Origin: an uncultured Mailhella sp.
GTDB lineage: Bacteria > Desulfobacterota > Desulfovibrionia > Desulfovibrionales > Desulfovibrionaceae
DNA length: 50,207 nt
NCBI GenBank assembly: GCA_910577155.1
Contig: CAJTMS010000004.1
Location: 1-50,207 of the forward strand
Direction: 5' to 3'
Shown: positions 33,887-42,896 of the stretch, in pieces
How positions within the stretch are numbered: position 1 is the first letter of the stretch
Layout: each line of letters begins with the position of its first letter
Notes under the pieces: generated by a model
The model's database searches: none
What the model saw: only the letters and a program-made list of their open reading frames with translations
What the model was told of the DNA's origin: nothing
Translations under genes and position numbers: made by a program

Positions 33887-35551
33887 ATGGATTTTTATAT
33901 TTACGATACAAGCCTGAGAGACGGCGCCCAAAGCGAAGATGTACAATTAAGCACGCCTGATAAAATAAAAATTGCTCTTCGTCTGGATAATTTTGGCATA
34001 CAGTGCATCGAAGGCGGCTGGCCCGGGGCTAATCCCGTGGATAATGAATTTTTTGAGGAAATCAAAAAATATTCTCTCAAAAATGCCAAAATTGCGGCCT
34101 TTGGAAGTACGCATCACGCCAATTTTAAGGCAGAAGACGATCCCACCATGAAAGCGCTGATACTGGCGGGCGTGCCTGTGATTACCATTTTTGGCAAATC
34201 AAGTGAAAAACACGCACTGGACGCCCTTCGCGTCAGCCCGGAACGCAATCTCGAACTTATCCATAATTCTGTCGCATTCCTCAAAAAACACACGGAATGT
34301 GTTTTCTTTGACGCCGAACACTTTTTTGACGGGTTCAAAGCCAATAAAGACTATGCCCTGCACGTCCTCAAAAATGCCCACAAAGCAGGGGCGAATACGT
34401 TGGTGCTTTGTGATTCAAACGGCGGAACGCTGCCCTCTGAAGTGTCTGAAATCATGCATATTTGCCGTCAGGAACTGCCTGACGCCGTCTTTGGCATACA
34501 CGCTCACAATGACTGCGAACTGGCAGTGGCAAATTCTCTGGCTGCACTGCAGGCAGGGGCAAGCCATGTGCAGGGTACTATGAACGGCGTGGGCGAGCGC
34601 TGCGGCAATGCAAATCTTTGCTCCATAATTCCCATTATTGAAGTAAAACTGGGTAAAAAGTGTTTACCCGAAAACATGCTGACCCAGCTCACTGCCACCT
34701 CTGCCTATGTCTATGAAGTTATGAACATGAAACCCTTTGCCCGGCAAGCCTTTGTAGGAAAATCAGCCTTTGCCCACAAAGGGGGCATACATGTCAGCGC
34801 TATAAACCGTGATTCCACCCTTTACGAGCATATACGCCCGGAACAGGTGGGCAACAGCCAGCGCGTTCTGATTACGGAACTTGCGGGCAGAAGCAATATC
34901 GTCAGCCTTGCCCGTCGTTTTGGCTTTCATTTGGATAAGGACGAGCCTGTGGTCAAAGGGCTTTTCCATGAGCTGAAAACCAAGGCAAGCCTTGGCTATG
35001 ATTATGCCGCCGCCGAAGCAAGCATGGAGCTTTTACTGCTTCGTAAACTTGCCCGCCGCGGAGTGCGCAATTTCTTTACGCTGAAAAGCCTGCGCGTACT
35101 GGAAACAAAGGACGCCAACGGCAATCCTTTGGCAGAAGCAACCGTTGCCGTGGAAGTGGAAGGTGTTGTCGAACACACGGCAGCTACAGGGCAAGGACCT
35201 GTGAACGCCATGGATATTGCCCTGCGTAAAGCACTGTCCTCTTTTTATCCTAAAATATCAGAGCTGAGCCTGAGGGACTTTAAAGTACGCGTTCTCACCA
35301 TGGGACAGGAAAAGACAAACCAAAAACCTGACCTCTTTAGTCCGGGCAATGAAGAATGTTCTGTTCCTCATGTGGGCACCGCAAGTGTTGTACGGGTATT
35401 GATTGAAAGTTCAGACGCTCAGGGGGCATGGGTCACTGTGGGCGTTTCCTATGATATTATCGAAGCAAGCTGGCAGGCTCTCGCGGACAGCGTCACCTAT
35501 AAACTGTACCGCGATGAATGGCGAAGCCACAGTAAAAAAAATGATGAATAA
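33887..35551 (+). CDS. cimA: citramalate synthase
   Basis: A 554-residue DRE-TIM metallolyase-family enzyme that condenses pyruvate with acetyl-CoA to citramalate, a route to 2-oxobutanoate for isoleucine. The DTSLRDGAQSE motif is at residues 7-17, HAHND at 205-209, and the LeuA-type regulatory dimer domain near the C-terminus. The EGGWPGANPVDNEFF block separates the CimA/homocitrate-like class from true 2-isopropylmalate synthase, which is present elsewhere in this window. Translation is probably coupled to lysC, whose stop is two bases upstream. Confidence 0.92.
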   Translation: MDFYIYDTSLRDGAQSEDVQLSTPDKIKIALRLDNFGIQCIEGGWPGANPVDNEFFEEIKKYSLKNAKIAAFGSTHHANFKAEDDPTMKALILAGVPVITIFGKSSEKHALDALRVSPERNLELIHNSVAFLKKHTECVFFDAEHFFDGFKANKDYALHVLKNAHKAGANTLVLCDSNGGTLPSEVSEIMHICRQELPDAVFGIHAHNDCELAVANSLAALQAGASHVQGTMNGVGERCGNANLCSIIPIIEVKLGKKCLPENMLTQLTATSAYVYEVMNMKPFARQAFVGKSAFAHKGGIHVSAINRDSTLYEHIRPEQVGNSQRVLITELAGRSNIVSLARRFGFHLDKDEPVVKGLFHELKTKASLGYDYAAAEASMELLLLRKLARRGVRNFFTLKSLRVLETKDANGNPLAEATVAVEVEGVVEHTAATGQGPVNAMDIALRKALSSFYPKISELSLRDFKVRVLTMGQEKTNQKPDLFSPGNEECSVPHVGTASVVRVLIESSDAQGAWVTVGVSYDIIEASWQALADSVTYKLYRDEWRSHSKKNDE

Positions 35552-35732
35552 ATAACTTACGTTGAATTATCAATTACTTGTGCAAAGCGGCTTAAACCAA
35601 TTCACTCCGGTGCATATAGCTTGCTGAAAAAGTATAAGCACATCTTTCAAAGGGTAAACGGTTAAAGACATGTCCTTTCTGTTCCTCCTTGGCAAGTCCT
35701 TCCCCATATCCTTTCTCTCTTTAAAAATGAAC

Positions 35733-36002
35733 GCTTTGTTATAGAAAGCGGTTGATTTTATAATTATTTGATATAATGTAAAAATTTCAATTAGTTGATT
35801 GATTATATAACCACAAAAGATAATTATAAAATTTTCTTTTTATGATGGAAATGATTATCTCTGCTGCCGCTGTCCGCAGAGCTCGTTCACTCGCTAACGG
35901 CTGCCGCTCCCCCATATCCCCGCATTACCTGTTTTTCTTCCAGAAAAACAGGAAGATATGTTTTACAAGTGATTGATTATCAACCTCTTTCTATAACAAA
36001 GC
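35733..36002. mobile_element. candidate MITE-like element with 23-bp inverted ends
   Basis: The left end GCTTTGTTATAGAAAGCGGT (continuing TGA, 35733-35755) and right end TCAACCTCTTTCTATAACAA (continuing AGC, 35980-36002) are reverse complements over 23 bp with one mismatch. No open reading frame of note lies between them. Inside are an AT-rich palindrome (TTTTATAATTAT and ATAATTATAAAA) and copy B of repeat family 1. No target-site duplication is evident. The whole gap 35552-36259 holds no gene, only this element and a terminator. Confidence 0.5.
35847..35952 (+). repeat. dispersed repeat family 1, copy B
   Basis: It starts GGAAATGATTATCTCTGCTG and continues through GAGCTCGTTCACTCGCTAAC to a run of C, matching copy A with scattered substitutions. 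The following stem-loop is CCTGTTTTTC-ttcca-GAAAAACAGG (35928-35952), whose inner stem differs from copies A and C while still pairing perfectly. Confidence 0.9.
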
Positions 36003-36166
36003 AAAGTTAAAACGTTTTGATAGGGGTTCAAGGGGAAAACTTTTCCAAAAGTTATCCCTTTGAAAAAGAATAGTTCTTAATATTAAGTGGAAATACTCTA
36101 AATTTATGCAGGAACCTACTGAGCGCCGATAAGCTAAAAACTTGTATGAGGTTTATTTTTATAAAG

Positions 36167-36206
36167 AAAAAGCCGTGCTGCATATGCAGTACGGCTTTTC
36201 GTTTTG
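36167..36206 (-). terminator. bidirectional terminator between cimA and the chemoreceptor gene
   Basis: AAAAGCCGTGCTGCAT and ATGCAGTACGGCTTTT form a 16-bp stem with one G-U pair. On the minus strand a T-rich run follows, serving the chemoreceptor gene whose stop lies at 36260. On the plus strand TTTTCGTTTTG follows, so it may also act for transcripts from the left. Confidence 0.85.
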
Positions 36207-36259
36207 TATGAAATCGGTTTGAGAAAAGCTTTTTTCTTATACTTTTTTGTTGAAAAAAA

Positions 36260-38539
36260 CTATCCCTGTAACTTTACAATGAGTTGTGAGAGTACCTGTG
36301 TCTGGCTGACAACTTCATTGACTGCCTGACGGGCTTCAGACATATTTTGTGCATTTTCCTTTGCAATGTTATTAATACTGTCCACAGACTGGGTGATTTC
36401 TTCACTGGTTGCAGACTGTTCTTCAGAAGCGGTTGCAATGGCATGAACCTGATCGGCAGTGGTATCGGCAAGTTTGACGATACCAAGCAGAGCTTCACCG
36501 GCATTGCTGACCATTTCCGTTACCTTTTCAATTTGTTCAACAGCTCCGGCTACAAGGTGAGTATTGTCAACTGTTGATTTTTGGATAGAGGAAATTGCAT
36601 TGCCAACGTCTGTGGTACTTGCCATGGTTTTTTCCGCAAGGTTTCTGACTTCGTCAGCAACAACGGCAAATCCGCGTCCTGCTTCCCCTGCGCGGGCAGC
36701 TTCGATGGCGGCGTTCAAGGCAAGGAGGTTGGTTTGGTCGGCAATATCGGAAATCACGTTCATAATTTCGTTAATAGCCTGTGCGTGTTCGGAAAGGATG
36801 CCCATTTCTGACTGCAGTTTCAAGGATTCTTCACGGACCTTATGCATTGCTTTTACACATTCCTGCATGGACTCGGAACCTGCCTGCGCTTCGGAACGCA
36901 CTGTTGCGGCGCTGTCAGCCGTAGTACCTGCGTTACGGGCAATTTCAAGTACGGTTGCATTCATTTCTTCAAGAGCGGTTGCTGTTGTGGATACACGGTC
37001 AGCCTGATCGGTAGCACCCTTTTCAGAAAGTTCAATTTGGGTTGAAAGCTGTTCGGAAGCAGAAGAGGCAATAGAAGCAACTTGTTCCAATTCCTGTGCA
37101 ACACCCTGCATATTGTGGTGTGCTTCTTCGATTTGTTTTGCCGCCAAGGTTTGTTTGGTGACGTCAATCCAGACGCTGATGGCGTCGGTGAAATTGCCTT
37201 CCTTATCTTTAATAAGTACTGCCACAACATCGACATAGATTTTCTTATCCGGACGAGGACTGTATTCCACCGCATTAAGCGCAATAGCTTTTTTATCATT
37301 GATAGCTTTAGAAACGGTTGTTTCCATAGCGCCGTTGTGATAGAAAAATTCGCCGGAGTTTTTGCCGATACAGCCGTCCGTCGCATTGCTGTTTTCCGTT
37401 AAGCGCAGCATTTGTGAGTTAGCGTATTTTAATTTGTTGTCAATACCAAAAACTGCAGTTGGCGTTGGCAGACTTCCCAGAATTTTTTGTGAAAATTCCA
37501 GAGCTTCTTTCATATTATTAACCATAAGGATAATATTTTTGTAAACACCGACATGTTCGGCGCCGTCATCAACGTCATAATCCCCGGCAATAACTCTGTC
37601 TGCGATATTTGTCAAATCATTGGGGTCGCCGCCAAGCTGTCTGGATACGGATCTGCTGATGTAAACAGTGAGGATAATAGCCAGTAAAATAGCCAAAACA
37701 GCTGTCATATACAAGCTGGTAACAGCACTGTCTTTTACGGTATCATATTGGGCACGGACAGCTTGGGAAAGATTTTGTGCAAGACTGCCAAGTTCGTCCA
37801 ATTGTTTCATGTCGTTGTCGGCAGAAGCTTGGAACGTTTGGGCAAAGCCAATAAATTTTTTTAAATTCTCGACATAGATTAAAAGATCGCTGCACAGCAC
37901 TTTGAATTTATTACTTCTTTCGTTGTACATATTGGCAAAGTCATACAATTTGTCCATGTGCTCGATAAATTCATTTAAATTTTCCTGCGTGGAGATACGC
38001 AAATATGCTTCCAAATGGGATTCCAGTTCGAGCATGTTGTTGTAAATAGACTGAATAGCAGCATAATTGGCAGCACCGCCTTGAATAAGGCGGGACTGTT
38101 CTTCTTTGACAATGTCAAGAACCTGATTTTCCAGTGCTTCAAAATCCTGATGAATAACTTTTGTCTGTTCTGAAAGAGAATTAAAATCTTTCAGCACGGT
38201 GTCAACAGAAACAAAGAGCTGTCCTATATTTTTTTCATAGGCAGTAACAGCATTAATCGTGGATTCTGCTCTGGCAAATTTGCGGACATTTGCAGCATGT
38301 TTTTGCGCTGTTACAATATGATCTTTGATTTTTCCAAAGGAAGCAGGATCATCATTGGAAATTGCATAAATAGCAACCTCTTTTGCAAACGCTGTTTGTG
38401 ATGCAGCGTCTTCCGTTTCCGTAATAAGATATTTCATCCGTTGCATATCATTGATTTTAAACCATGAAATGCCAGCTAAAATTATTAGAAGTAAAACAAT
38501 TGAGCTGAAAACAAGGGATAATTTTACTGATAGCCTCAT
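36260..38539 (-). CDS. methyl-accepting chemotaxis protein with periplasmic helical sensor, HAMP and PAS
   Basis: A 759-residue chemoreceptor. A first membrane helix (residues 7-28) and a second (about 277-297) frame a long helical periplasmic sensor. A HAMP-like region follows (about 300-350), then a PAS domain (about 355-480: GSLPTPTAVFGIDNKLKYAN) and the signalling coiled coil with the hairpin tip EIMNVISDIADQTNLLALNA followed by AARAGEAGRGFAVVADEVR. No CheR-binding pentapeptide is seen at the C-terminus. The PAS between HAMP and signalling domain suggests that a cytoplasmic cue, perhaps redox, is also read. No chemotaxis genes are nearby. Confidence 0.93.
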   Translation of the reverse strand: MRLSVKLSLVFSSIVLLLIILAGISWFKINDMQRMKYLITETEDAASQTAFAKEVAIYAISNDDPASFGKIKDHIVTAQKHAANVRKFARAESTINAVTAYEKNIGQLFVSVDTVLKDFNSLSEQTKVIHQDFEALENQVLDIVKEEQSRLIQGGAANYAAIQSIYNNMLELESHLEAYLRISTQENLNEFIEHMDKLYDFANMYNERSNKFKVLCSDLLIYVENLKKFIGFAQTFQASADNDMKQLDELGSLAQNLSQAVRAQYDTVKDSAVTSLYMTAVLAILLAIILTVYISRSVSRQLGGDPNDLTNIADRVIAGDYDVDDGAEHVGVYKNIILMVNNMKEALEFSQKILGSLPTPTAVFGIDNKLKYANSQMLRLTENSNATDGCIGKNSGEFFYHNGAMETTVSKAINDKKAIALNAVEYSPRPDKKIYVDVVAVLIKDKEGNFTDAISVWIDVTKQTLAAKQIEEAHHNMQGVAQELEQVASIASSASEQLSTQIELSEKGATDQADRVSTTATALEEMNATVLEIARNAGTTADSAATVRSEAQAGSESMQECVKAMHKVREESLKLQSEMGILSEHAQAINEIMNVISDIADQTNLLALNAAIEAARAGEAGRGFAVVADEVRNLAEKTMASTTDVGNAISSIQKSTVDNTHLVAGAVEQIEKVTEMVSNAGEALLGIVKLADTTADQVHAIATASEEQSATSEEITQSVDSINNIAKENAQNMSEARQAVNEVVSQTQVLSQLIVKLQG

Positions 38540-38580
38540 ACCGCCTCCAAAAAATTAGGTTAACTACCTTTATCGGCAGA

Positions 38581-38620
38581 AGAAATTTTAAAAATAGGCT
38601 TTTTCTTTTTAAAATTTCTT
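38581..38620. repeat. AT-only 14-bp inverted repeat upstream of the chemoreceptor gene
   Basis: AGAAATTTTAAAAA and TTTTTAAAATTTCT are exact reverse complements separated by 11 bases. The stem holds only two G-C pairs. A T-run follows on the plus strand only, where no gene lies upstream, so a simple terminator role for leuD on the minus strand is not well supported. Confidence 0.5.
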
Positions 38621-38653
38621 TTTTTATAAAAAACAGGATACTCCCTTTTTTAT

Positions 38654-39142
38654 TTAAAGTCGACTTTGCACATAAGGAATAAGTCCGCCCCGCTGCAGTA
38701 AGTCCTGCATGGAAGGAGGAAGCGGCGGAAAAGGAATTTCCGTACCTGTTGTCAAATTCCGGATTATCCCTGCATCGGTATCAACTTCAAGCATATCACC
38801 GTCATGGATTTTTTCTACAGCATCACCAATTTCAAGGAGCAGCAAGCCCATATTGAAACTGTTGCGGTAAAAAATACGGGCGAAACTATGGGCAATAACA
38901 ATGGGCATACCTGCACCGACAATGGCAACAGGCGCATGCTCACGGGAAGAGCCGCAGCCGAAGTTGCGCCCTGCAACCATAATATCGCCTTTGTTTACGC
39001 GTTTAATCCAATTGGGCTCGAGCCCTTCCATGCAATTTTCCCCCAGTTTTTTTGCATCTGTCGTGACCAGAAAACGGGCAGGAATAATTGCGTCTGTATC
39101 AATATGATCGCCCACTTTGTGGGATTTTCCCTGATATTTCAT
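38654..39142 (-). CDS. leuD: 3-isopropylmalate dehydratase small subunit
   Basis: A 162-residue swivel-domain subunit that pairs with LeuC to isomerise 2- to 3-isopropylmalate. It has the archaeal/short-type LeuD pattern: GDHIDTDAIIPARFL near the start, MVAGRNFGCGSSREHAPVAI in the middle, and IVIAHSFARIFYRNSFNMGL. The length is typical of the short class rather than the about 200 residues of E. coli LeuD. It follows leuC by 16 bases and is the last gene of the run. Confidence 0.96.
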   Translation of the reverse strand: MKYQGKSHKVGDHIDTDAIIPARFLVTTDAKKLGENCMEGLEPNWIKRVNKGDIMVAGRNFGCGSSREHAPVAIVGAGMPIVIAHSFARIFYRNSFNMGLLLLEIGDAVEKIHDGDMLEVDTDAGIIRNLTTGTEIPFPPLPPSMQDLLQRGGLIPYVQSRL

Positions 39143-39158
39143 TGTTTGTCCTCACTTC

Positions 39159-40418
39159 TTATAAAGCTTTCGGGCTGCCGATAACACCAAGCACAGCACT
39201 GGCAGCAGCAACAGCAGGATTTGAAAGATATACTTCTGATTGTAAACTTCCCATACGCCCTTTGAAGTTGCGGTTTGTGGTCGCAAGGGAACGTTCACCG
39301 TCTGCCAAAATGCCCATATGCCCGCCAAGGCAGGGACCGCAGGTAGCAGGACCGACAATGCAGCCCGCATCCATAAAGATTTCAAGGAGCCCTTCCTTCA
39401 TAGCCTGCTTCCAGATAGTGGGAGTTGCGGGCAAAATAATGCAGCGCACACCCTTGGCGACTTTTCTGCCTTTGAGAACCTTTGCGGCTTCGCGCATATC
39501 ACTCAGGCGTCCATTGGTACAGGAACCGATAACAACTTGATTTAAAGGAAGCTCGCCCACTTCGGAAACGGGCTTTACATTTTCCGGCAAGTGCGGACAG
39601 GCGACAACAGGTTCCATGGAGCTGACATCAAAGACGATTTCCTGCTCATAGACTGCGCCCTTATCAGCGCTGATTTTCATAGGATTGGGGTTTTTATGGG
39701 CTTTGCAGTATTCCGCTGTTTTATCATCAGAAGCAAAAAGTCCTACTTTTCCGCCTGCTTCAATAGCCATATTTGCCATGGTGAGCCGTCCTTCAACGGA
39801 TAAGCTTTCAATAGCCGTGCCGTCAAATTCCAAAGCTTTATACAGAGCACCGTCAACGCCGATTTTGCCGATTGTGGTTAAAATCAAATCTTTGCCGCCG
39901 ACATATTCAGGCAGTGTGCCATTAAAGGTAACATGAACGGTAGGAGGAACTTTAAACCATGTTTCCCCAAGAGCCATGCCTCCGGCAATGTCCGTGCTTC
40001 CCATACCGGTGGCAAAGGCGCCAAGCCCGCCGTAGGTGCAGGTATGGCTGTCCGCCCCGATAACAATATCACCGGGTTTTACCAGCCCCTGCTCGGGCAG
40101 AAGAGCATGCTCAACGCCTGCGTCCCCGCCTTCATAATAATGGGTAATATGGTAGGCATTTGCAAATTCGCGTGTACCTTTCACCTGATTAGCGGAATCA
40201 ATATCTTTTTGAGGGGTAAAATGGTCCATAACAAGAGCGATTTTATCCTTATCAAAAACATCTTTCGCACCCATGAGTTTAAAAGATTTTATGGCAAGGG
40301 GAGCTGTGATATCATTTGCAAGAACAAAATCAACCTTACAGCGTACAATTTGTCCGGCTTCACGGACTTCTTCGTCCGTATGCATTTGTAATATTTTTTG
40401 AGCAAGCGTATGAGCCAT
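39159..40418 (-). CDS. leuC: 3-isopropylmalate dehydratase large subunit
   Basis: A 419-residue aconitase-superfamily enzyme holding the [4Fe-4S] cluster. Visible features are VMDHFTPQKDIDSANQ, GDSHTCTYGGLGAFATGMGS (one cluster cysteine in SHTC), VVIGSCTNGRLSDM (second cysteine) and the CGPCLGGHMG block (further cysteines). The length of about 420 matches the short class that pairs with the short LeuD. It lies 62 bases after leuA and 16 bases before leuD on the minus strand. Confidence 0.97.
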   Translation of the reverse strand: MAHTLAQKILQMHTDEEVREAGQIVRCKVDFVLANDITAPLAIKSFKLMGAKDVFDKDKIALVMDHFTPQKDIDSANQVKGTREFANAYHITHYYEGGDAGVEHALLPEQGLVKPGDIVIGADSHTCTYGGLGAFATGMGSTDIAGGMALGETWFKVPPTVHVTFNGTLPEYVGGKDLILTTIGKIGVDGALYKALEFDGTAIESLSVEGRLTMANMAIEAGGKVGLFASDDKTAEYCKAHKNPNPMKISADKGAVYEQEIVFDVSSMEPVVACPHLPENVKPVSEVGELPLNQVVIGSCTNGRLSDMREAAKVLKGRKVAKGVRCIILPATPTIWKQAMKEGLLEIFMDAGCIVGPATCGPCLGGHMGILADGERSLATTNRNFKGRMGSLQSEVYLSNPAVAAASAVLGVIGSPKAL

Positions 40419-40480
40419 TTTTATCTCCTTTATAGCTCGGTATAACCAGTATATTTTATTGATTTTCAGAAATCTTGCAA

Positions 40481-42010
40481 CTAATAATTTTCGTCCTTTT
40501 CCTTGCGGACAAAGCGGTTCATTGCGTCCACATAGGCTTTTGCACTGGAAGTGATAATATCATGGTGAGAGGCACGCCCTGTCACGGATAAACCATGTTC
40601 CACAAGGGTTACCGTTACTTCTCCCTGAGCGTCCGTACCGCCGGTGACCGCGTTTACAGCATAGCGTTCTACTTCCGGATTGCGTTCCAAAATCTCTGCA
40701 ATAACATTAAAAACAGCGTCAATAGGTCCTACACCGATGCCCGCCTTGCATTTGATTTCGCCCTTTACTTCCAAAGACACGGCTGCGGTTGCAGGCAAAA
40801 TATCCGTGGAACTGTGCACGGAAACAGAAAGCAGTTTGTAACTGTCCGGCATGCGGTACACTTCGCCCACAACAAGGGCTTCAATATCTTCATCGTGTAT
40901 GGTTTTCTTCTTATCGGCAAGGGCTTTAATGGCGTTGAAAACCTGTTCAAACTGTTCGTCCGTAAGGGTTCCCATATTCAGACTGTCAAGCTTGTTGCGC
41001 ACGGCATTACGCCCGGAGTGCTTGCCGATAACAATATCGGAACTTGTGCGTCCAATGCTTTGCGGGGTCATAATTTCGTATGTTTCACGGTTTTTCAGCA
41101 TGCCGTCTTGGTGTATGCCGGACTCGTGGGCAAAGGCATTACCGCCGATAATGGCTTTATTGGCAGGAATGGGCTTACCGATAATCATAGACAGCAGACG
41201 GCAGGAAGGGAAAAGCTGATCCTGTTTAATATTGGTTTCCGCGTGGAATAAATCTTTTCGTACATTGAGAGCCATAACAACTTCTTCCAAAGACGTATTG
41301 CCGGCGCGTTCCCCGATACCGCAAAGGGTTACTTCAGCCTGCCTTGCGCCTGCGCTGATTGCAGCCAGCGTGTTGGACACGCTCAAGCCCAAATCGTCAT
41401 GACAGTGTACGCTGAAAATTGCCTTGTCAGCAACAGGACAATTTTTAATTACATATTCAATGAGTTTTGCATAATCGCTTGGAATTGCATAACCGACAGT
41501 ATCAGGCAAATTGATAACGCTTGCCCCTGCATTGATTGCCGTTGTGGCAACCTGTACAAGAAAATCTTTATCGGAACGGGAAGCGTCTTCGGCAGAAAAT
41601 TCCACCACGGGACAAAGACTGCGGGCAAAGCTTACCCCTTTTTCAATCATGGCAAGCACTTCTTCGGGGCTTTTGCGCAGTTTGTATTCCATGTGAATGG
41701 GAGAAGTTGCCAAAAAGGTATGTATTCTCGGGTGATTGCAATTTTTAATAGCCTCCCATGTGCGTTCAATATCCTTTTCCATACAGCGGGCAAGCCCTGC
41801 AACCTGACAGGTTTTGACCTTTTCCGCTATGGCTTTGACAGATTCAAAATCCCCCTGACTGGAAGCCGGAAAGCCTGCTTCTATGCAGTCAACGCCCAGT
41901 TTTTCAAGCTGTTCGGCAAGACGCAATTTTTCCTGCAAGTTCATGGTGGCGCCGGGGCTTTGTTCCCCATCACGAAGGGTAGTGTCAAAAATGTAAACTC
42001 TGTTATTCAT
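40481..42010 (-). CDS. leuA: 2-isopropylmalate synthase
   Basis: A 509-residue enzyme that condenses 2-oxoisovalerate with acetyl-CoA, the committed step of leucine synthesis. DTTLRDGEQSPGA opens the catalytic barrel (residues 9 onward), VHCHDDLGLSVSNTLAA carries the metal-binding histidines, and the C-terminal allosteric domain (KAGIGVGPIDAVFN, GGTDAQGEVTVTL) binds leucine. The open frame extends to 42202, but GGAGGAAT just before the ATG at 42010 fixes the start. A strong terminator hairpin lies only 22 bases upstream of this start, which suggests attenuation or readthrough control. Confidence 0.97.
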   Translation of the reverse strand: MNNRVYIFDTTLRDGEQSPGATMNLQEKLRLAEQLEKLGVDCIEAGFPASSQGDFESVKAIAEKVKTCQVAGLARCMEKDIERTWEAIKNCNHPRIHTFLATSPIHMEYKLRKSPEEVLAMIEKGVSFARSLCPVVEFSAEDASRSDKDFLVQVATTAINAGASVINLPDTVGYAIPSDYAKLIEYVIKNCPVADKAIFSVHCHDDLGLSVSNTLAAISAGARQAEVTLCGIGERAGNTSLEEVVMALNVRKDLFHAETNIKQDQLFPSCRLLSMIIGKPIPANKAIIGGNAFAHESGIHQDGMLKNRETYEIMTPQSIGRTSSDIVIGKHSGRNAVRNKLDSLNMGTLTDEQFEQVFNAIKALADKKKTIHDEDIEALVVGEVYRMPDSYKLLSVSVHSSTDILPATAAVSLEVKGEIKCKAGIGVGPIDAVFNVIAEILERNPEVERYAVNAVTGGTDAQGEVTVTLVEHGLSVTGRASHHDIITSSAKAYVDAMNRFVRKEKDENY

Positions 42011-42031
42011 AATTCCTCCATTTAATTGCTT

Positions 42032-42066
42032 AAAAAAAAAGCCTGTCAAAATATACTCCGACAGGC
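42032..42066 (-). terminator. terminator or attenuator between pssA and leuA
   Basis: GCCTGTC and GACAGGC form a perfect 7-bp stem, and nine T residues follow on the minus strand (A at 42032-42040). The T-run ends 22 bases before the leuA start codon, leaving room only for the ribosome binding site. A short open frame of 11 codons (ATG near 42081) ends inside the hairpin. It has no leucine codons and no clear binding site. Confidence 0.85.
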
Positions 42067-42095
42067 ACAATATGTTTCCATAGTTTTTATTTCTT

Positions 42096-42866
42096 TTATT
42101 CACACGTGCTGTCACCTGACTTTTGTAGTCGGCGGAGCAAGCTGTTTTTTCTGTTAGGCATATAGACGTACGTATACACAATACCGCACACAATATACAC
42201 AAAAATAGCTATAAACAAAAAGAAAAAAGGAGCGCTGAAAAGCAGTACCAGAAGAAGCATGGCGGCTACCAGTACACGGAAGGGATGTTCCTTCACAAAA
42301 CCATATTCTTTAAAAGAAAAATACCGTACGCGGCTCACCATCAAAAGCGGGGCTAAGATACAGAGAAAAAGAGTCATCTGCGGTAAAAAACGATGCATAA
42401 AATCAGGCAAATACGGGACAAAAACCACAAAAGCCGCTAATGTACAGCCGGCAGCAGGGCTGGGAAGTCCGATAAAGAAACGCTTGGAAACAACCGCAAC
42501 ATCGACATTAAAGCGAGCCAAGCGAAGAGCGGCACAAGCCACAAATAAAAAAGATACCGCCGTGCCAAGCTTGCCATAGGCTTCCAACTGCCACGTCCAT
42601 GCAAGAACCCCGGGGGCAAGTCCGAAAGCAACCATATCCGCAAGTGAATCAAATTCTATCCCGAACTGACTTGCCGTATTGGTAAGACGGGCGACTTTTC
42701 CGTCTAAACCGTCTAAAACAGCACTTAAAAATATAGAAAGTGCCGCTGCCTGAAATTGTCCTTTAAAACAATAGGTCACACATAAAAATGCCGCAAACAA
42801 ACTTCCTGCCGTAAACAGGTTAGGCAGGATATATACGCCTTTATGTGGCTTTTTGGGTTCTGTCAT
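42096..42866 (-). CDS. pssA: CDP-diacylglycerol--serine O-phosphatidyltransferase
   Basis: A 256-residue membrane enzyme that makes phosphatidylserine. The CDP-alcohol phosphotransferase motif DG-X2-AR-X8-G-X3-D-X3-D is visible as LDGLDGKVARLTN followed by QFGIEFDSLADMVAFG. Several hydrophobic segments follow. It is the B. subtilis-like integral membrane type. It lies 30 bases after psd, whose product decarboxylates its product to phosphatidylethanolamine, so the two form a phospholipid unit. Confidence 0.96.
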   Translation of the reverse strand: MTEPKKPHKGVYILPNLFTAGSLFAAFLCVTYCFKGQFQAAALSIFLSAVLDGLDGKVARLTNTASQFGIEFDSLADMVAFGLAPGVLAWTWQLEAYGKLGTAVSFLFVACAALRLARFNVDVAVVSKRFFIGLPSPAAGCTLAAFVVFVPYLPDFMHRFLPQMTLFLCILAPLLMVSRVRYFSFKEYGFVKEHPFRVLVAAMLLLVLLFSAPFFFLFIAIFVYIVCGIVYTYVYMPNRKNSLLRRLQKSGDSTCE

Positions 42867-42896
42867 TATCTATGCCTTTTTTCTTTTACAAACAAC

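Noticed and set aside
38581..38620. Terminator of the leucine operon
   Set aside because: The stem is almost all A-T and has no T-run on the minus strand, where leuD is transcribed.
42046..42081. Leucine-rich leader peptide before leuA
   Set aside because: The 11-codon frame that ends in the hairpin has no leucine codons and no ribosome binding site.
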